26,717 bases of DNA from Lachnospiraceae bacterium (lineage in GTDB: Bacteria > Bacillota > Clostridia > Lachnospirales > Lachnospiraceae). Numbering within the stretch: position 1 is the stretch's first letter; every line of letters begins with the position of its first letter. The notes under the pieces were generated by a model. The model had not been told where the DNA came from. It did no database searches and worked only from the letters and a program-made list of their open reading frames with translations. The stretch covers positions 1-26,717 of the forward strand of contig JAJPYH010000018.1 in assembly GCA_021205045.1 (NCBI GenBank). Reading direction: 5' to 3'. This document shows, one piece after another, positions 14,279 through 22,617 of this stretch. The translations under genes and the position numbers were made by a program.

Positions 14279-15127
14279 ATGATGTTAAAACTGGAGCATG
14301 TAAATTACGAGTATGGACAGGGAACGGAGATGGTGGTTCATGCTCTGCAGGATATTAATCTGGAGATAAAAGACGGTGAGTTTATTGGACTGATCGGACA
14401 CACCGGTTCCGGTAAGTCTACCCTGGTGCAGCATCTGAACGGGTTAATCAGGGCAACATCGGGAAATATTTATCTCGATGGAGAAAGCATCTACGCGGAT
14501 GGATTTCCCATGAAAGAACTTCGCCGCAAAGTGGGGCTGGTATTTCAGTACCCGGAGCATCAGCTCTTTGAGGTGGATGTACTCAGCGATGTCTGTTTTG
14601 GGCCAAAGAATATGGGAATGACAGAGGAACAGGCAAAAGAGGAGGCAAAGGCGGCTCTGTCTCTGGTAGGTCTGGGGGAGGAGTATTACACACGATCTCC
14701 CTTTGAGCTTTCCGGCGGACAGAAGAGGAGAACAGCCATTGCCGGAGTCCTTGCCATGAAGCCGAAGGTGCTTATTCTGGATGAGCCGACCGCAGGGCTG
14801 GATCCTCAGGGGCGGGAGGAAATATTGAATCTGGTGGCCTCATTGCGGGAAAAGACAGGGATGACAGTGGTGCTGATCTCTCACAGCATGGAGGATGTGG
14901 CTCAATATGTCAGCCGGATTGTGGTGATGAATCACGGGCGGATTGCCTATGACGGAAAGCCGCAGGAGGTATTCCGCCATTATGAGGAGCTGGAGCAGAT
15001 CGGGCTGGCCGCACCTCAGGTGACTTATGCCATGTACGGGCTCAAAAAGCTGGGACTGGATGTGGATACGGATATTATCACCCTGGAGGAAGCAGCGGAC
15101 AATATTGTGGCGGCGCTGAGACATTAA
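14279..15127 (+). CDS. ecfA2: ECF transporter ATP-binding subunit EcfA2
   Basis: This is the second ECF ATPase, forming a heterodimer with EcfA1. It is 282 residues long with Walker A GHTGSGKST (40-48), signature LSGGQ (144-148), Walker B VLILDE (164-169) and switch histidine H202 (ISHSMED). The frame extends upstream to a TTG at 14204, but that stretch has no family similarity, and GGAG at 14268-14271 precedes the adjacent ATGs at 14279 and 14282. Either of these could be used. The short spacing to ecfT fits a three-gene operon. Confidence 0.94.
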   Translation: MMLKLEHVNYEYGQGTEMVVHALQDINLEIKDGEFIGLIGHTGSGKSTLVQHLNGLIRATSGNIYLDGESIYADGFPMKELRRKVGLVFQYPEHQLFEVDVLSDVCFGPKNMGMTEEQAKEEAKAALSLVGLGEEYYTRSPFELSGGQKRRTAIAGVLAMKPKVLILDEPTAGLDPQGREEILNLVASLREKTGMTVVLISHSMEDVAQYVSRIVVMNHGRIAYDGKPQEVFRHYEELEQIGLAAPQVTYAMYGLKKLGLDVDTDIITLEEAADNIVAALRH

Positions 15128-15152
15128 AGCAGGCTGCGGGAAAGGATGGGCT

Positions 15153-15953
15153 ATGATTCGGGATATCACGCTTGGGCAATATTATCAGACAGATTCCGTG
15201 ATACACAGACTGGACCCCAGAGTCAAGCTGGCAGGTACAATACTGTTTCTGATAGATTTATTTTTGATTAATAACGTATGGGGATATCTGATCGCGACAG
15301 CGGCGCTGGCAACAGTGATTCATCTGTCGAAGGTACCTTTTAAGTACATTATACGCGGGTTGAAGTCGATTATCATTCTGTTGATGATTACAGTGATCTT
15401 TAACCTTTTTCTGACGGACGGCAGTGTTATTTTTCAGATCGGCTTTCTGAAGATAACCTGGGAAGGCTTACGGACAGCGGTTTTTATGGGATGGCGTCTG
15501 GTGATGCTGATCATAGGGACATCTCTGATGACATTCACTACTACTCCCAATCAGCTGACGGATGGTATGGAGAAGGGACTCAGACCTTTAAAATATCTGA
15601 AGGTTCCGGTGCACGAGGTGGCTATGATGATGTCCATTGCACTGCGCTTCATCCCGATTTTGCTGGAAGAGACAGACAAGATTATGAAGGCGCAGCAGGC
15701 AAGGGGCGCGGATTTTGAGAGCGGCAGTCTCCTTGACAGGGCGAAGGCTCTGGTGCCGCTGCTGGTACCGTTATTTATCTCCGCATTTCGACGGGCCAAT
15801 GATCTTGCTCTGGCAATGGAAGCGCGCTGTTACAGAGGCGGCGAGGGACGCACCAAAATGAAACCGCTTGTTTACAACCGGACGGACAGGACGGCGTATC
15901 TGCTGATTTTTGCTTTTATGGCAGTGGATATTTTTGTAGGGCGTTTTTTCTGA
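15153..15953 (+). CDS. ecfT: ECF transporter transmembrane subunit EcfT
   Basis: EcfT is the membrane scaffold that links the two ATPases to interchangeable substrate-binding S components. The 266-residue protein starts MIRDITLGQYYQTDSVIHRLDPRVKL, the family N-terminus. It shows about five hydrophobic segments and both coupling-helix motifs, QARGAD near residue 185 and RCYRGG near 225. AAAGGA at 15141-15146 serves the ATG. No S component is encoded nearby, so this is a shared (group II) module. truA begins 23 bases later. Confidence 0.95.
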   Translation: MIRDITLGQYYQTDSVIHRLDPRVKLAGTILFLIDLFLINNVWGYLIATAALATVIHLSKVPFKYIIRGLKSIIILLMITVIFNLFLTDGSVIFQIGFLKITWEGLRTAVFMGWRLVMLIIGTSLMTFTTTPNQLTDGMEKGLRPLKYLKVPVHEVAMMMSIALRFIPILLEETDKIMKAQQARGADFESGSLLDRAKALVPLLVPLFISAFRRANDLALAMEARCYRGGEGRTKMKPLVYNRTDRTAYLLIFAFMAVDIFVGRFF

Positions 15954-15976
15954 CCGATGTGAAATTGAGGATAATT

Positions 15977-16747
15977 ATGAACGGTGAAGGGAAAAGAGTA
16001 CTGCTGCGGGTGGCTTACGATGGTACCGCCTATCATGGCTGGCAGAGACAGCAAAACGGGATGACAGTACAGCAGGTGCTGGAGGAAACTCTGACAGAGC
16101 TTCTGCAGGAAAAGACCATTGTGACAGGGGCAAGCAGAACGGATGCGGGAGTCCACGCCCTGTGCAACGCAGCGGTGTTTGACACCCACGCAAGGATTCC
16201 GGGGGAGAAAATCTGTTACGCGGTCAATCAGAGATTGCCGCAGGATATCCGTGCCGTGGCATCCCGGGAGGTATCATTGGACTTTGATCTGAAAAAAAGC
16301 CGCACACACAAGACCTATGAATATCGGATTGTCAACGCGCCATTCCCCAATCCGGTGAAGCGGTTGTACAGTCATTTTACTTATGTCCCCTGCAATGTGG
16401 AGCGAATGAGGACCGCGTCCGGGTATCTTGTCGGGGAGCATGATTTCAGGGCTTTCTGTACTGTGGGAGCGCAGGTGGAGACAACGATTCGCAGAGTAAC
16501 GGACATATCTGCGACCAGAGAGGGCGAGGATATCACCATTGCGGTTTCCGGCAATGGCTTTTTGTACAATATGGTAAGGATTATCGCGGGAACACTTCTG
16601 GAGGTTGGATATGGCCGCATGGAACCGGAGCGTGTGGAAGAAATTCTTGTGTCAAAGGAGAGGAAAAACGCCGGCCCTACCGCGCCGGCCTGCGGGTTAT
16701 GCCTGACAAGGCTTCAGATTGAGGGAATACAGGATTTATATGGATAG
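15977..16747 (+). CDS. truA: tRNA pseudouridine(38-40) synthase TruA
   Basis: TruA converts uridines 38-40 in the anticodon stem of many tRNAs to pseudouridine. The 256-residue protein has LLRVAYDGTAYHGWQRQ at the start, the catalytic aspartate D56 in GASRTDAGVHA, and KTYEYRI and HDFRAFCT further on. The frame is open to a GTG at 15959, but TGAGG at 15966-15970 lies six bases before the ATG at 15977, which also matches the family start. It follows ecfT, as in many Bacillota. The rplM-rpsI pair that commonly follows is absent here. Confidence 0.95.
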   Translation: MNGEGKRVLLRVAYDGTAYHGWQRQQNGMTVQQVLEETLTELLQEKTIVTGASRTDAGVHALCNAAVFDTHARIPGEKICYAVNQRLPQDIRAVASREVSLDFDLKKSRTHKTYEYRIVNAPFPNPVKRLYSHFTYVPCNVERMRTASGYLVGEHDFRAFCTVGAQVETTIRRVTDISATREGEDITIAVSGNGFLYNMVRIIAGTLLEVGYGRMEPERVEEILVSKERKNAGPTAPACGLCLTRLQIEGIQDLYG

Positions 16748-16789
16748 AGAGTATGAGCAGACAGCTTAGACCGTCTGTTTTTGTCTTTA

Positions 16790-16807
16790 CGGGAAATCCC
16801 GATTTTT
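16790..16807 (+). terminator. Probable weak terminator after truA
   Basis: CGGG (16790-16793) pairs with CCCG (16798-16801) around the loop AAAT, followed by A and five T. Just upstream, CAGAC (16758-16762) with GTCTG (16773-16777) is also followed by a T run. Both stems are short, so termination here is plausible but not certain. The position, 40 bases after the truA stop at the change of gene content, supports it. Confidence 0.45.
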
Positions 16808-17021
16808 ATCTGTGAAAATGTGCGGGCGCATAAAGCTGCGGCATAGGTTGTCAGCCGTATTTACGAAAGGCTGTACCGGGAAGAAAGATCAATGTACAGA
16901 CAATCGGGAGGTGTGACCGGAAACCCGTTTAATTTGGCCGATTTGTCATGTTCATTTTTATATGTTTCTACTAAAATATAATACAGAGAGAACCCGATGT
17001 TTGAACCAAAATGATGAAAGG
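16808..17021 (+). promoter_or_regulatory. Promoter and leader region of the amino-sugar cluster
   Basis: This non-coding stretch precedes nanE. A perfect TATAAT lies at 16977-16982. The best -35 candidates are imperfect: TTCATT at 16951-16956 gives a 20-base spacer and TTGTCA at 16943-16948 gives 28, so an activator may be needed or the assignment may be wrong. A start near 16989 would leave a leader of about 33 bases to the ATG at 17022. CAGCC (16852-16856) with GGCTG (16869-16873) forms a hairpin further upstream. No regulator gene or known operator was recognised. Confidence 0.35.
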
Positions 17022-17720
17022 ATGGAAAAATATAAAGTGGAAATCAATGGGATGAAAGGAAAACTGATCGTTTCCTGCCAGGCGCTGCCAGATGAACCGC
17101 TGCACTCTTCCTATATCATGGGGAGAATGGCGGTGGCGGCGAAAGAAGGCGGCGCCCGCGGAATCCGCGCCAATACCAGGGAGGACATAGAGCAGATTAA
17201 GAAGGAAACCGGGCTGCCGGTGATCGGCATTGTGAAAAGGGATTATCCGGATTCTCGTGTATATATCACTCCAACAATGAAGGAGATTGAAGAACTGCTG
17301 GAGGCGAAACCTGAGATTATTGCCCTGGACGCCACGGGGGCGGTCAGACCGGGGGGCGTTTCGCTGGAACAGTTTGTCAGTGATATCAGGAAGCACTGTC
17401 CGGGGCAGCTTCTGATGGCAGACTGTTCGCGGGTGGAGGAGGCGATGTCAGCAGACCGGCTGGGTTTTGATTTTGTCGGCACCACCCTGGTGGGCTATAC
17501 TCCTCAGAGCAGCGGGATGCGAATAGAGGCGGATGATTTTGCAATTATCAGGGAAATCCTTGCGAAGGTGAAGCATCCTGTCATTGCGGAGGGAAATATC
17601 AACACACCTGAGAAAGCAAAAAGAGTCATAGAGCTGGGCTGCTACAGCGTGGTGGTTGGTTCCGCGATTACGCGGCCTCAGCTGATTACCAGGTCGTTTG
17701 CCCAGGCGCTGGAGGAATAA
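17022..17720 (+). CDS. nanE: N-acetylmannosamine-6-phosphate 2-epimerase
   Basis: NanE converts ManNAc-6-phosphate to GlcNAc-6-phosphate in sialic acid and ManNAc catabolism. The 232-residue TIM-barrel protein shows KLIVSCQALPDEPLHSS at the start, the lysine K72 in IGIVKRDYPDS that matches the catalytic lysine of the family, LDATG, and the C-terminal phosphate-binding VIAEGNINTPEKA and VVVGSAITRP. The frame is open to 16962, but that ATG would lie upstream of the likely transcription start. The ATG at 17022 is chosen although GAAAGG abuts it directly, and 17052 is an alternative. A ROK kinase and nagB follow. Confidence 0.93.
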   Translation: MEKYKVEINGMKGKLIVSCQALPDEPLHSSYIMGRMAVAAKEGGARGIRANTREDIEQIKKETGLPVIGIVKRDYPDSRVYITPTMKEIEELLEAKPEIIALDATGAVRPGGVSLEQFVSDIRKHCPGQLLMADCSRVEEAMSADRLGFDFVGTTLVGYTPQSSGMRIEADDFAIIREILAKVKHPVIAEGNINTPEKAKRVIELGCYSVVVGSAITRPQLITRSFAQALEE

Positions 17721-17770
17721 AGAATAAAGAGCTGATTGGAGGAGCGTTACAGGAAAGGCGGAAAAGCTGA

Positions 17771-18676
17771 GTGAGAACTGCGGTGCTGGATATTGGAGGA
17801 ACCGCCGTCAAGGGCGGAATATGGGACGGTGAACGGCTGTCCGAAGCAGGAGAGTGGGAAACGAGGGCGGACAGGGGGGCAGATGACCTGATGCGGAGGG
17901 CAGTCTGTATCCTGGAGGACTTTGGTTCCTTTGACGCGATAGGAATCAGTACCGCAGGGCAGGTGGATCCGAACAGGGGCAATATTTATTATGCCAATGA
18001 CAATATACCGGGGTATACGAGGATGCCTGTGCGCGACATCATGGAGGAAAGATTTGGCGTTCCTGCGGCGGTGGAGAATGACGTCAACTGTGCCGCCCTG
18101 GGGGAACTGCATTTTGGTGCAGCCAGGGGCGAACACAGCTTTCTGTGCCTGACCTATGGTACCGGCGTGGGAGGGGCGATCATAACAGATGGCCGGTTAT
18201 GGACCGGAGATCATTACAGTGCAGGCAGCTTTGGCGGCATCATGACTCACCCGGAGAAGTCCAGGACGGGGGAGGAGCCTGGCGGCTGCTATGAAAAGTA
18301 TGCTTCGACAACAGCACTGGTCAGGCGCGTTCATAAAGTGGATGAGAGCCTGACAGACGGAAGAAAGGTCTTTTCAGCGGCGGCGCGGCCTGAAATAAGA
18401 AAAGAGATTGATGAATGGATTGATGAGATTGTCTATGGACTGGTAACTTTGATTTACTGCTTTGATCCGCCTTTGATTTTACTGGGAGGAGGAGTTATGT
18501 CTCAGGACGATGTGATCAATGAGATACGAAGGAAGACAGGGGAGCGGCTCCCGAAGGCGCTTTCGGGCTGCAGAATGGAGAAAACCGCGCTGGGAAACCA
18601 GGCAGGGATGATGGGAGCGGCTTACCTTGCGACAGAAAGGAAGAAAAATGAGAATCATCAGAGTGAAAGATTATGA
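17771..18676 (+). CDS. ROK family sugar kinase (possible ManNAc kinase)
   Basis: This is a 301-residue ROK-family kinase starting at a GTG. The phosphate-binding DIGGTAVKGG (7-16), the second loop GTGVGG (130-135) and the catalytic aspartate D104 in ENDVNCAALGE are clear. The usual ROK zinc site (a GH motif and CxCGxxGC) is not: only H160, C173 and E175 remain in GGIMTH and GGCYEKYAS. It therefore resembles the zinc-less ROK subgroup that includes beta-glucoside kinases. Next to nanE, phosphorylation of N-acetylmannosamine is the natural guess, but glucose, GlcNAc or another sugar cannot be excluded. It overlaps nagB by 29 bases. Confidence 0.85.
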   Translation: MRTAVLDIGGTAVKGGIWDGERLSEAGEWETRADRGADDLMRRAVCILEDFGSFDAIGISTAGQVDPNRGNIYYANDNIPGYTRMPVRDIMEERFGVPAAVENDVNCAALGELHFGAARGEHSFLCLTYGTGVGGAIITDGRLWTGDHYSAGSFGGIMTHPEKSRTGEEPGGCYEKYASTTALVRRVHKVDESLTDGRKVFSAAARPEIRKEIDEWIDEIVYGLVTLIYCFDPPLILLGGGVMSQDDVINEIRRKTGERLPKALSGCRMEKTALGNQAGMMGAAYLATERKKNENHQSERL

Positions 18677-19373
18677 GAAAATGAGCCAAATGGCAGCGGA
18701 TGTGATCACTGTCCAGATCCTGCTAAAGCCGGACAGTGTGCTGGGACTGGCCACCGGTTCCTCACCGGAAGGGATTTATGGCAGACTGGTGACAAAATAT
18801 AAGCAGGGAGAGCTGGATTTTTCGCAGGTGACTACGGTGAATCTGGATGAATACCGGGGCCTTTCAGGAAAAAATCCGCAAAGCTATCGATATTATATGT
18901 CCGAGCATCTGTTTAACCATGTGAATATCCGCCCGGAGGCGATTCATCTGCCTGACGGAATGGAGGAAGACGTGGAAAAGGCAGTTCAGGAATATGAGGA
19001 AGCGATTGCGTCTGTGGGAAGAACAGATCTGCAGCTGCTGGGTCTTGGAGCTAACGGTCATATCGGATTTAATGAACCCAATCAGGTTTTTGAAAAAGGG
19101 GTTCATTGTGTTAATCTGGAGGAGAGCACCATTGAGGCCAACTCACGATTTTTTGAAAGTCCGGATGAGGTGCCCAGACAGGCAATTACCATGGGAATTC
19201 AGAATATTATGCAGGCGAAGCGTATTCTGCTGGTGGTATCGGGGAAGGGAAAAGCGAAGGCTGTGAGGGACACGGTGCTTGGACCGATCACCCCTCAGGT
19301 GCCGGGCAGCATTCTGCAGCTCCATCAGGATGTGGTCCTGATAGGGGATGAGGAGGCGCTCAGTCTGTTATAA
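18648..19373 (+). CDS. nagB: Glucosamine-6-phosphate deaminase
   Basis: NagB converts glucosamine-6-phosphate to fructose-6-phosphate and ammonia, feeding amino sugars into glycolysis. The 241-residue protein has GLATGSSPEGIY (phosphate loop), D67 in VNLDEYRG and the active-site stretch GLGANGHIGFNEP (132-144) with H138 and E143. N136 stands where E. coli has a catalytic Asp, a change I recall as common in Gram-positive enzymes. The frame extends to 18627, but AGAAAGGAAG just upstream of 18648 and the family start MRIIRVKDYE favour 18648. It is 241 residues, the short Gram-positive form. nagA is not present in the window. Confidence 0.95.
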   Translation: MRIIRVKDYEKMSQMAADVITVQILLKPDSVLGLATGSSPEGIYGRLVTKYKQGELDFSQVTTVNLDEYRGLSGKNPQSYRYYMSEHLFNHVNIRPEAIHLPDGMEEDVEKAVQEYEEAIASVGRTDLQLLGLGANGHIGFNEPNQVFEKGVHCVNLEESTIEANSRFFESPDEVPRQAITMGIQNIMQAKRILLVVSGKGKAKAVRDTVLGPITPQVPGSILQLHQDVVLIGDEEALSLL

Positions 19374-19431
19374 GCGGATGTGAAAAATGTGCAGAATAAG
19401 GACATAACGTGTGAAAAAGGAAGGAGATCGA

Positions 19432-20415
19432 ATGAAAATTGCAATGTTGCTGGATCAGGTGATCTGCCCTCAGGTCATCAGTGAGCGGACTGCAGGACAG
19501 CTCGCTGAACTGGGAGATCTTTCCTGGAATGAAACCAGAGAGAATGAACTGGAAAATGCCAAATGGGTTTTAAAGGGCGCTGATATTGCGGTGACAAGCT
19601 GGGGAAGCCCCCGGATGACGGCGGAGCTTCTGGATGTGGCTCCCAATCTGAAATTGATTGTGCATGCGGCGGGAAGTGTCAAGAGCATTGTGACCGATGA
19701 AATGTATGACAGAGGAATACGCATTGTATCCTCAGCCAGGGTTTTGAGCGAGGGCGTATCGGAGACGGCTCTGGGAATGACTATCGCCTGTGCGAAAAAT
19801 CTGTTTGCGCTGAACCAGGAGACTCATGCCGGAGGCTGGTCTCACACAGGCATCACGGAAATGTATGAGCTGACCATCGGAATTGTTGGCTTTGGTATGG
19901 CGGGCAGGCATTACGCGGAGCTTCTGCAGCCGTTTCTGGTGGATGTGATTGCCTACGATCCCGGTGTCACGGCGCAGGAGATGGCAGCATTGGGCGTGCG
20001 CAAGGTGGAGCTTGCGGAGGTGTTTTCAGAGAGTGATATTGTCAGTCTCCATGCCCCGGAGCTTGAGAGCACCTGGCATATTGTCAACGAGAAAAGTCTG
20101 TCCACCATGAAGGATGGAGCGATTCTGATCAATACGGCAAGAGGAAGCCTGGTGGATGAGGATGCCCTTGCGAATGCGTTGCGGACAGGGAAGCTGAAGT
20201 GCGCCTGTCTGGATGTGACATCGCCGGAGCCGCCGGCTCTGGACAGCCCCCTTCGTTCTCTGGATAATTGTATTCTGACACCCCATCTGGCCGGGCAGGC
20301 TAATAATGGGTTACGAAAACTTGGGTATCATTGCCTTTGGGAGATCCGGCATTTCCTTGACGGAGAACCGCTCAACGGCGAAGTGACCAGAGACATGCTC
20401 GGGACGATTGCCTGA
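19432..20415 (+). CDS. D-2-hydroxyacid dehydrogenase family protein
   Basis: This 327-residue NAD(P)-dependent dehydrogenase belongs to the D-isomer 2-hydroxyacid family and interconverts a 2-keto acid and a D-2-hydroxy acid. The nucleotide-binding loop is GFGMAG (153-158). The three catalytic residues R237 (INTARGS), E266 (SPEPP) and H285 (TPHLAG) are present. AAGGAAGGAG upstream favours the ATG at 19432 over the GTG at 19411. Its substrate cannot be read from the sequence. Position after nagB and before an enolase-superfamily gene suggests a sugar-acid substrate rather than serine biosynthesis. Confidence 0.88.
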   Translation: MKIAMLLDQVICPQVISERTAGQLAELGDLSWNETRENELENAKWVLKGADIAVTSWGSPRMTAELLDVAPNLKLIVHAAGSVKSIVTDEMYDRGIRIVSSARVLSEGVSETALGMTIACAKNLFALNQETHAGGWSHTGITEMYELTIGIVGFGMAGRHYAELLQPFLVDVIAYDPGVTAQEMAALGVRKVELAEVFSESDIVSLHAPELESTWHIVNEKSLSTMKDGAILINTARGSLVDEDALANALRTGKLKCACLDVTSPEPPALDSPLRSLDNCILTPHLAGQANNGLRKLGYHCLWEIRHFLDGEPLNGEVTRDMLGTIA

Positions 20416-20440
20416 GGCGTCGTTTTCAGGGAGAAAGCAG

Positions 20441-21716
20441 ATGGAAATCATAGAAAAAACCAGTCTTCATCTGGAAGTAGAACCCTTAAAGCAGGCTTTT
20501 GGTTTTAAGGGAGGGGCGTTGACGGAATTGTGGCAGGTTACCTGCCGGATCGTGTCTGATGCAGGCCGCCGGGGTACAGGACTTGGAGTTCAGAGTGTTT
20601 TGTGGAGCGACAGCGGAGTGTTTGGCCGATATGGGCAGCAGGAGGGAAACCGCCTGATGCTGGCCGTCACCGAATATGCGCTGGAATGTCTGAGAGGGAG
20701 AACGATGACCAGTCCTCCGGAGATGATAACACAGCTGATTCCGGAGGTAATGGAGTACGCAAAAAAACTGACAGGCGAGGAAAAACTCAGGACAACCTTT
20801 GTGCTGAATGCGCTGACGCCGGTGGATTGGGCGCTGTGGCAGCTGTATGCCGATCAGAAGGACTGTCATTGCCTTCCGAAGCTGGCGGCAGAGTTTACTA
20901 CCCGTCTGGATCAGAGGCAGCCCTGCCTGGGAAACATTCCGCTGATTTCCTATGATACTGCAGAAAACCAGATTACAGAGCTTGCGGATAAGGGAAGATT
21001 CCTTTTTAAAATCAAGATTGGCTCCAATCCCGGGGGAAGAAACTGCCCGGAGGAGATGCTTGCCTGGGATCTGCAGAGGCTTGCGCAGATTCACCGTCTC
21101 CTGGGGGAGCGCAGCACGCCATGGACCGAGTGCGGTCATCCTGTCTATTATCTGGACGCCAACGGACGCTATGATACCATGGAACGGCTGGAACGGTTTT
21201 TGGACGGGGCAGATCAATGCGGCGCCCTTTCCAGAATTGTGCTGCTGGAGGAGCCTTTTGCGGAAGATCAGCTGCAAAGTGTGAGAGGGCTTCCAATCAC
21301 AGTGGCTGCTGATGAGAGCGCTCACAGCGCCAGGGACGCCTGTGAGCTGATGGAAGAATATGGTTATGGCGCGATTGCCTTAAAGCCTGTGGCAAAAACC
21401 CTGTCTGTGTCCCTTGATATTCTGGAGGAAGCCGGAAAGAGGGGGGGTTCCCTGTTTTTGCGCGGATCTGACGGTGAATCCTTCCATGGTGGAGTACAAT
21501 AAGATTTTTGCGGCTCATCTGGAAAGGCTGCCGGGATTGAAAGCCGGCGTGGTGGAGAGCAACGGAAGCCAGAATTATCAAAACTGGGAGAAAATGTGTC
21601 AGGAAAGCCCTGCGTGGGGAAAAAGCTGGGCGGAAGCTGAGGATGGAATGTTTTATCTGGATGAAGAATATTACGCCAGCGACGGCGGAATCTGGCAGAT
21701 TGGGGGTGAGAAATGA
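20441..21716 (+). pseudogene. Enolase-superfamily (mandelate racemase/muconate lactonizing type) enzyme, frameshifted
   Basis: The frame from the ATG at 20441 gives 353 residues and stops at 21502. The family continues in the next frame up to 21716. Removing one G from the run of seven at 21441-21447 joins them into about 424 residues, a normal length. Catalytic features before the break are K190 and K192 (LFKIKIG), metal ligands D239 (LDANGRY), E270/E271 (LLEEPF) and D291 (AADESAH), and K315 (ALKP). Such enzymes epimerise or dehydrate acids, often sugar acids. The rejoined stop overlaps the next ATG (ATGA), as expected for an intact ancestor. As written, the last barrel strands are lost. Confidence 0.8.
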
Positions 21717-22441
21717 CGAAAGATGGGAGGATAGGCTACGCGATTATTGGATGCGGCATGATTTCAGGCTTTCATGGGTCTGCAATTGACAGGATTCCGG
21801 AGGCTGAGCTTGTGGGAGTCTGCGGCTTTGATCCGCAGGAGTCCCTTCGCGGGGCGGAGCGCTTTGGTGCGAAACCTTACCTGAGCAGAGATGAGATATG
21901 GAAGGATGATCAGGTGGACGCGGTATGTGTATGTACGCCCAGCGGACTCCACGGGGAAATTGCTCTGGAGGCGGTCACACATGGAAGGCATGTGCTGATC
22001 GAAAAACCGATGGCCATGACTCTGGAGGAATGCGACCTTATCATTCAGGCAGCAGCGGAGCAAAAGGTATTGGCGGGTGTAGTCAGCCAGCTCAGATATT
22101 CTCCGTCGATTCGCTATGTGAAACAGGTGATGGACGAGGGAGGACTGGGAAGGCTGATTGGTGCGGATCTTTATATGAAATATTATCGAAGTCAGGAGTA
22201 TTATGATTCCAGCCCCTGGCGGGGGACGAGGAGCCTGGACGGGGGCGCACTGATGAATCAGGGAATTCACGGCGTTGACCTGCTGCGCTATATAAATTAT
22301 TATCATAAAAAGTCAGAAGCGTCTTTGTACATTATCCGCTGTTTTTGCCAAATTGTTCAACTGACAGCTGAAAAATCAAAGAAAATATGGTCAAAATGTA
22401 AAGCAGAGGATCATAAAAATGACATTAAAATAAGAAAATAG
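21713..22441 (+). pseudogene. Gfo/Idh/MocA family oxidoreductase, 3'-truncated
   Basis: The first 194 residues are a standard NAD(P)-dependent sugar oxidoreductase: the Rossmann start YAIIGCGMISGFH (9-21), CTPSGLHGEIA (74-84), the EKP motif (97-99) and GGALMNQGIHGVDLLRYI (177-194) with the catalytic-region H186. After about base 22295 similarity stops and 48 unrelated, lysine-rich residues follow to a chance stop. The family is usually 330-390 residues, so roughly half the substrate-binding domain is missing and the product is unlikely to work. The ATG overlaps the end of the previous gene by four bases. Substrate is unknown. Confidence 0.8.
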
Positions 22442-22507
22442 AATGGGCAGAATTGAACATGAGATAGAGTTTTGTACAAATTGCATAATTTTACACACTA
22501 ATGATGC
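22289..22507. other. AT-rich junction region replacing the oxidoreductase 3' end
   Basis: From about 22295 the sequence changes abruptly from the GC-richer coding style of the cluster to AT-rich sequence with no recognisable gene. The missing oxidoreductase 3' end does not reappear in the remaining 4.4 kb. No transposase, terminal inverted repeat or tRNA was found at the junction. TTTGTACA occurs near 22323 and again near 22472, but this is too short to call a repeat. It is best described as a deletion or insertion endpoint of unknown mechanism. Confidence 0.55.
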
Positions 22508-22535
22508 TTGCCTGAAAAACCGAAAAAGTTATACT
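22508..22535 (+). promoter_or_regulatory. Likely promoter of the surface-protein gene
   Basis: TTGCCT (22508-22513) and TATACT (22530-22535) are 16 bases apart, a fair sigma-A-type match. Transcription would start near 22542, giving a leader of about 75 bases to the ATG at 22618. An AAAGGACAGGG stretch around 22596-22606 is the only ribosome-site candidate and is somewhat far from the ATG. The promoter lies after the junction, so the surface gene seems to have its own control. Confidence 0.5.
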
Positions 22536-22617
22536 TAACGAAATATCAAAAGGTTCTTAGACAAACTTTCAGTAGCTGTAATTAGTCATTTTAAGAAAGG
22601 ACAGGGTAAAAACACAA

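Noticed and set aside
16962..17021. Upstream extension of nanE from an ATG at 16962
   Set aside because: It lies over the TATAAT-type promoter element and adds residues with no resemblance to the family.
20486..21325. A 279-residue open frame on the minus strand opposite the enolase-superfamily gene
   Set aside because: The + strand frame carries the full set of catalytic motifs and fits the operon. The minus frame shows no motif or ribosome site.
22323..22480. Insertion-sequence remnant at the oxidoreductase junction
   Set aside because: Only an eight-base repeated TTTGTACA was seen, with no terminal inverted repeats or transposase-like coding sequence.
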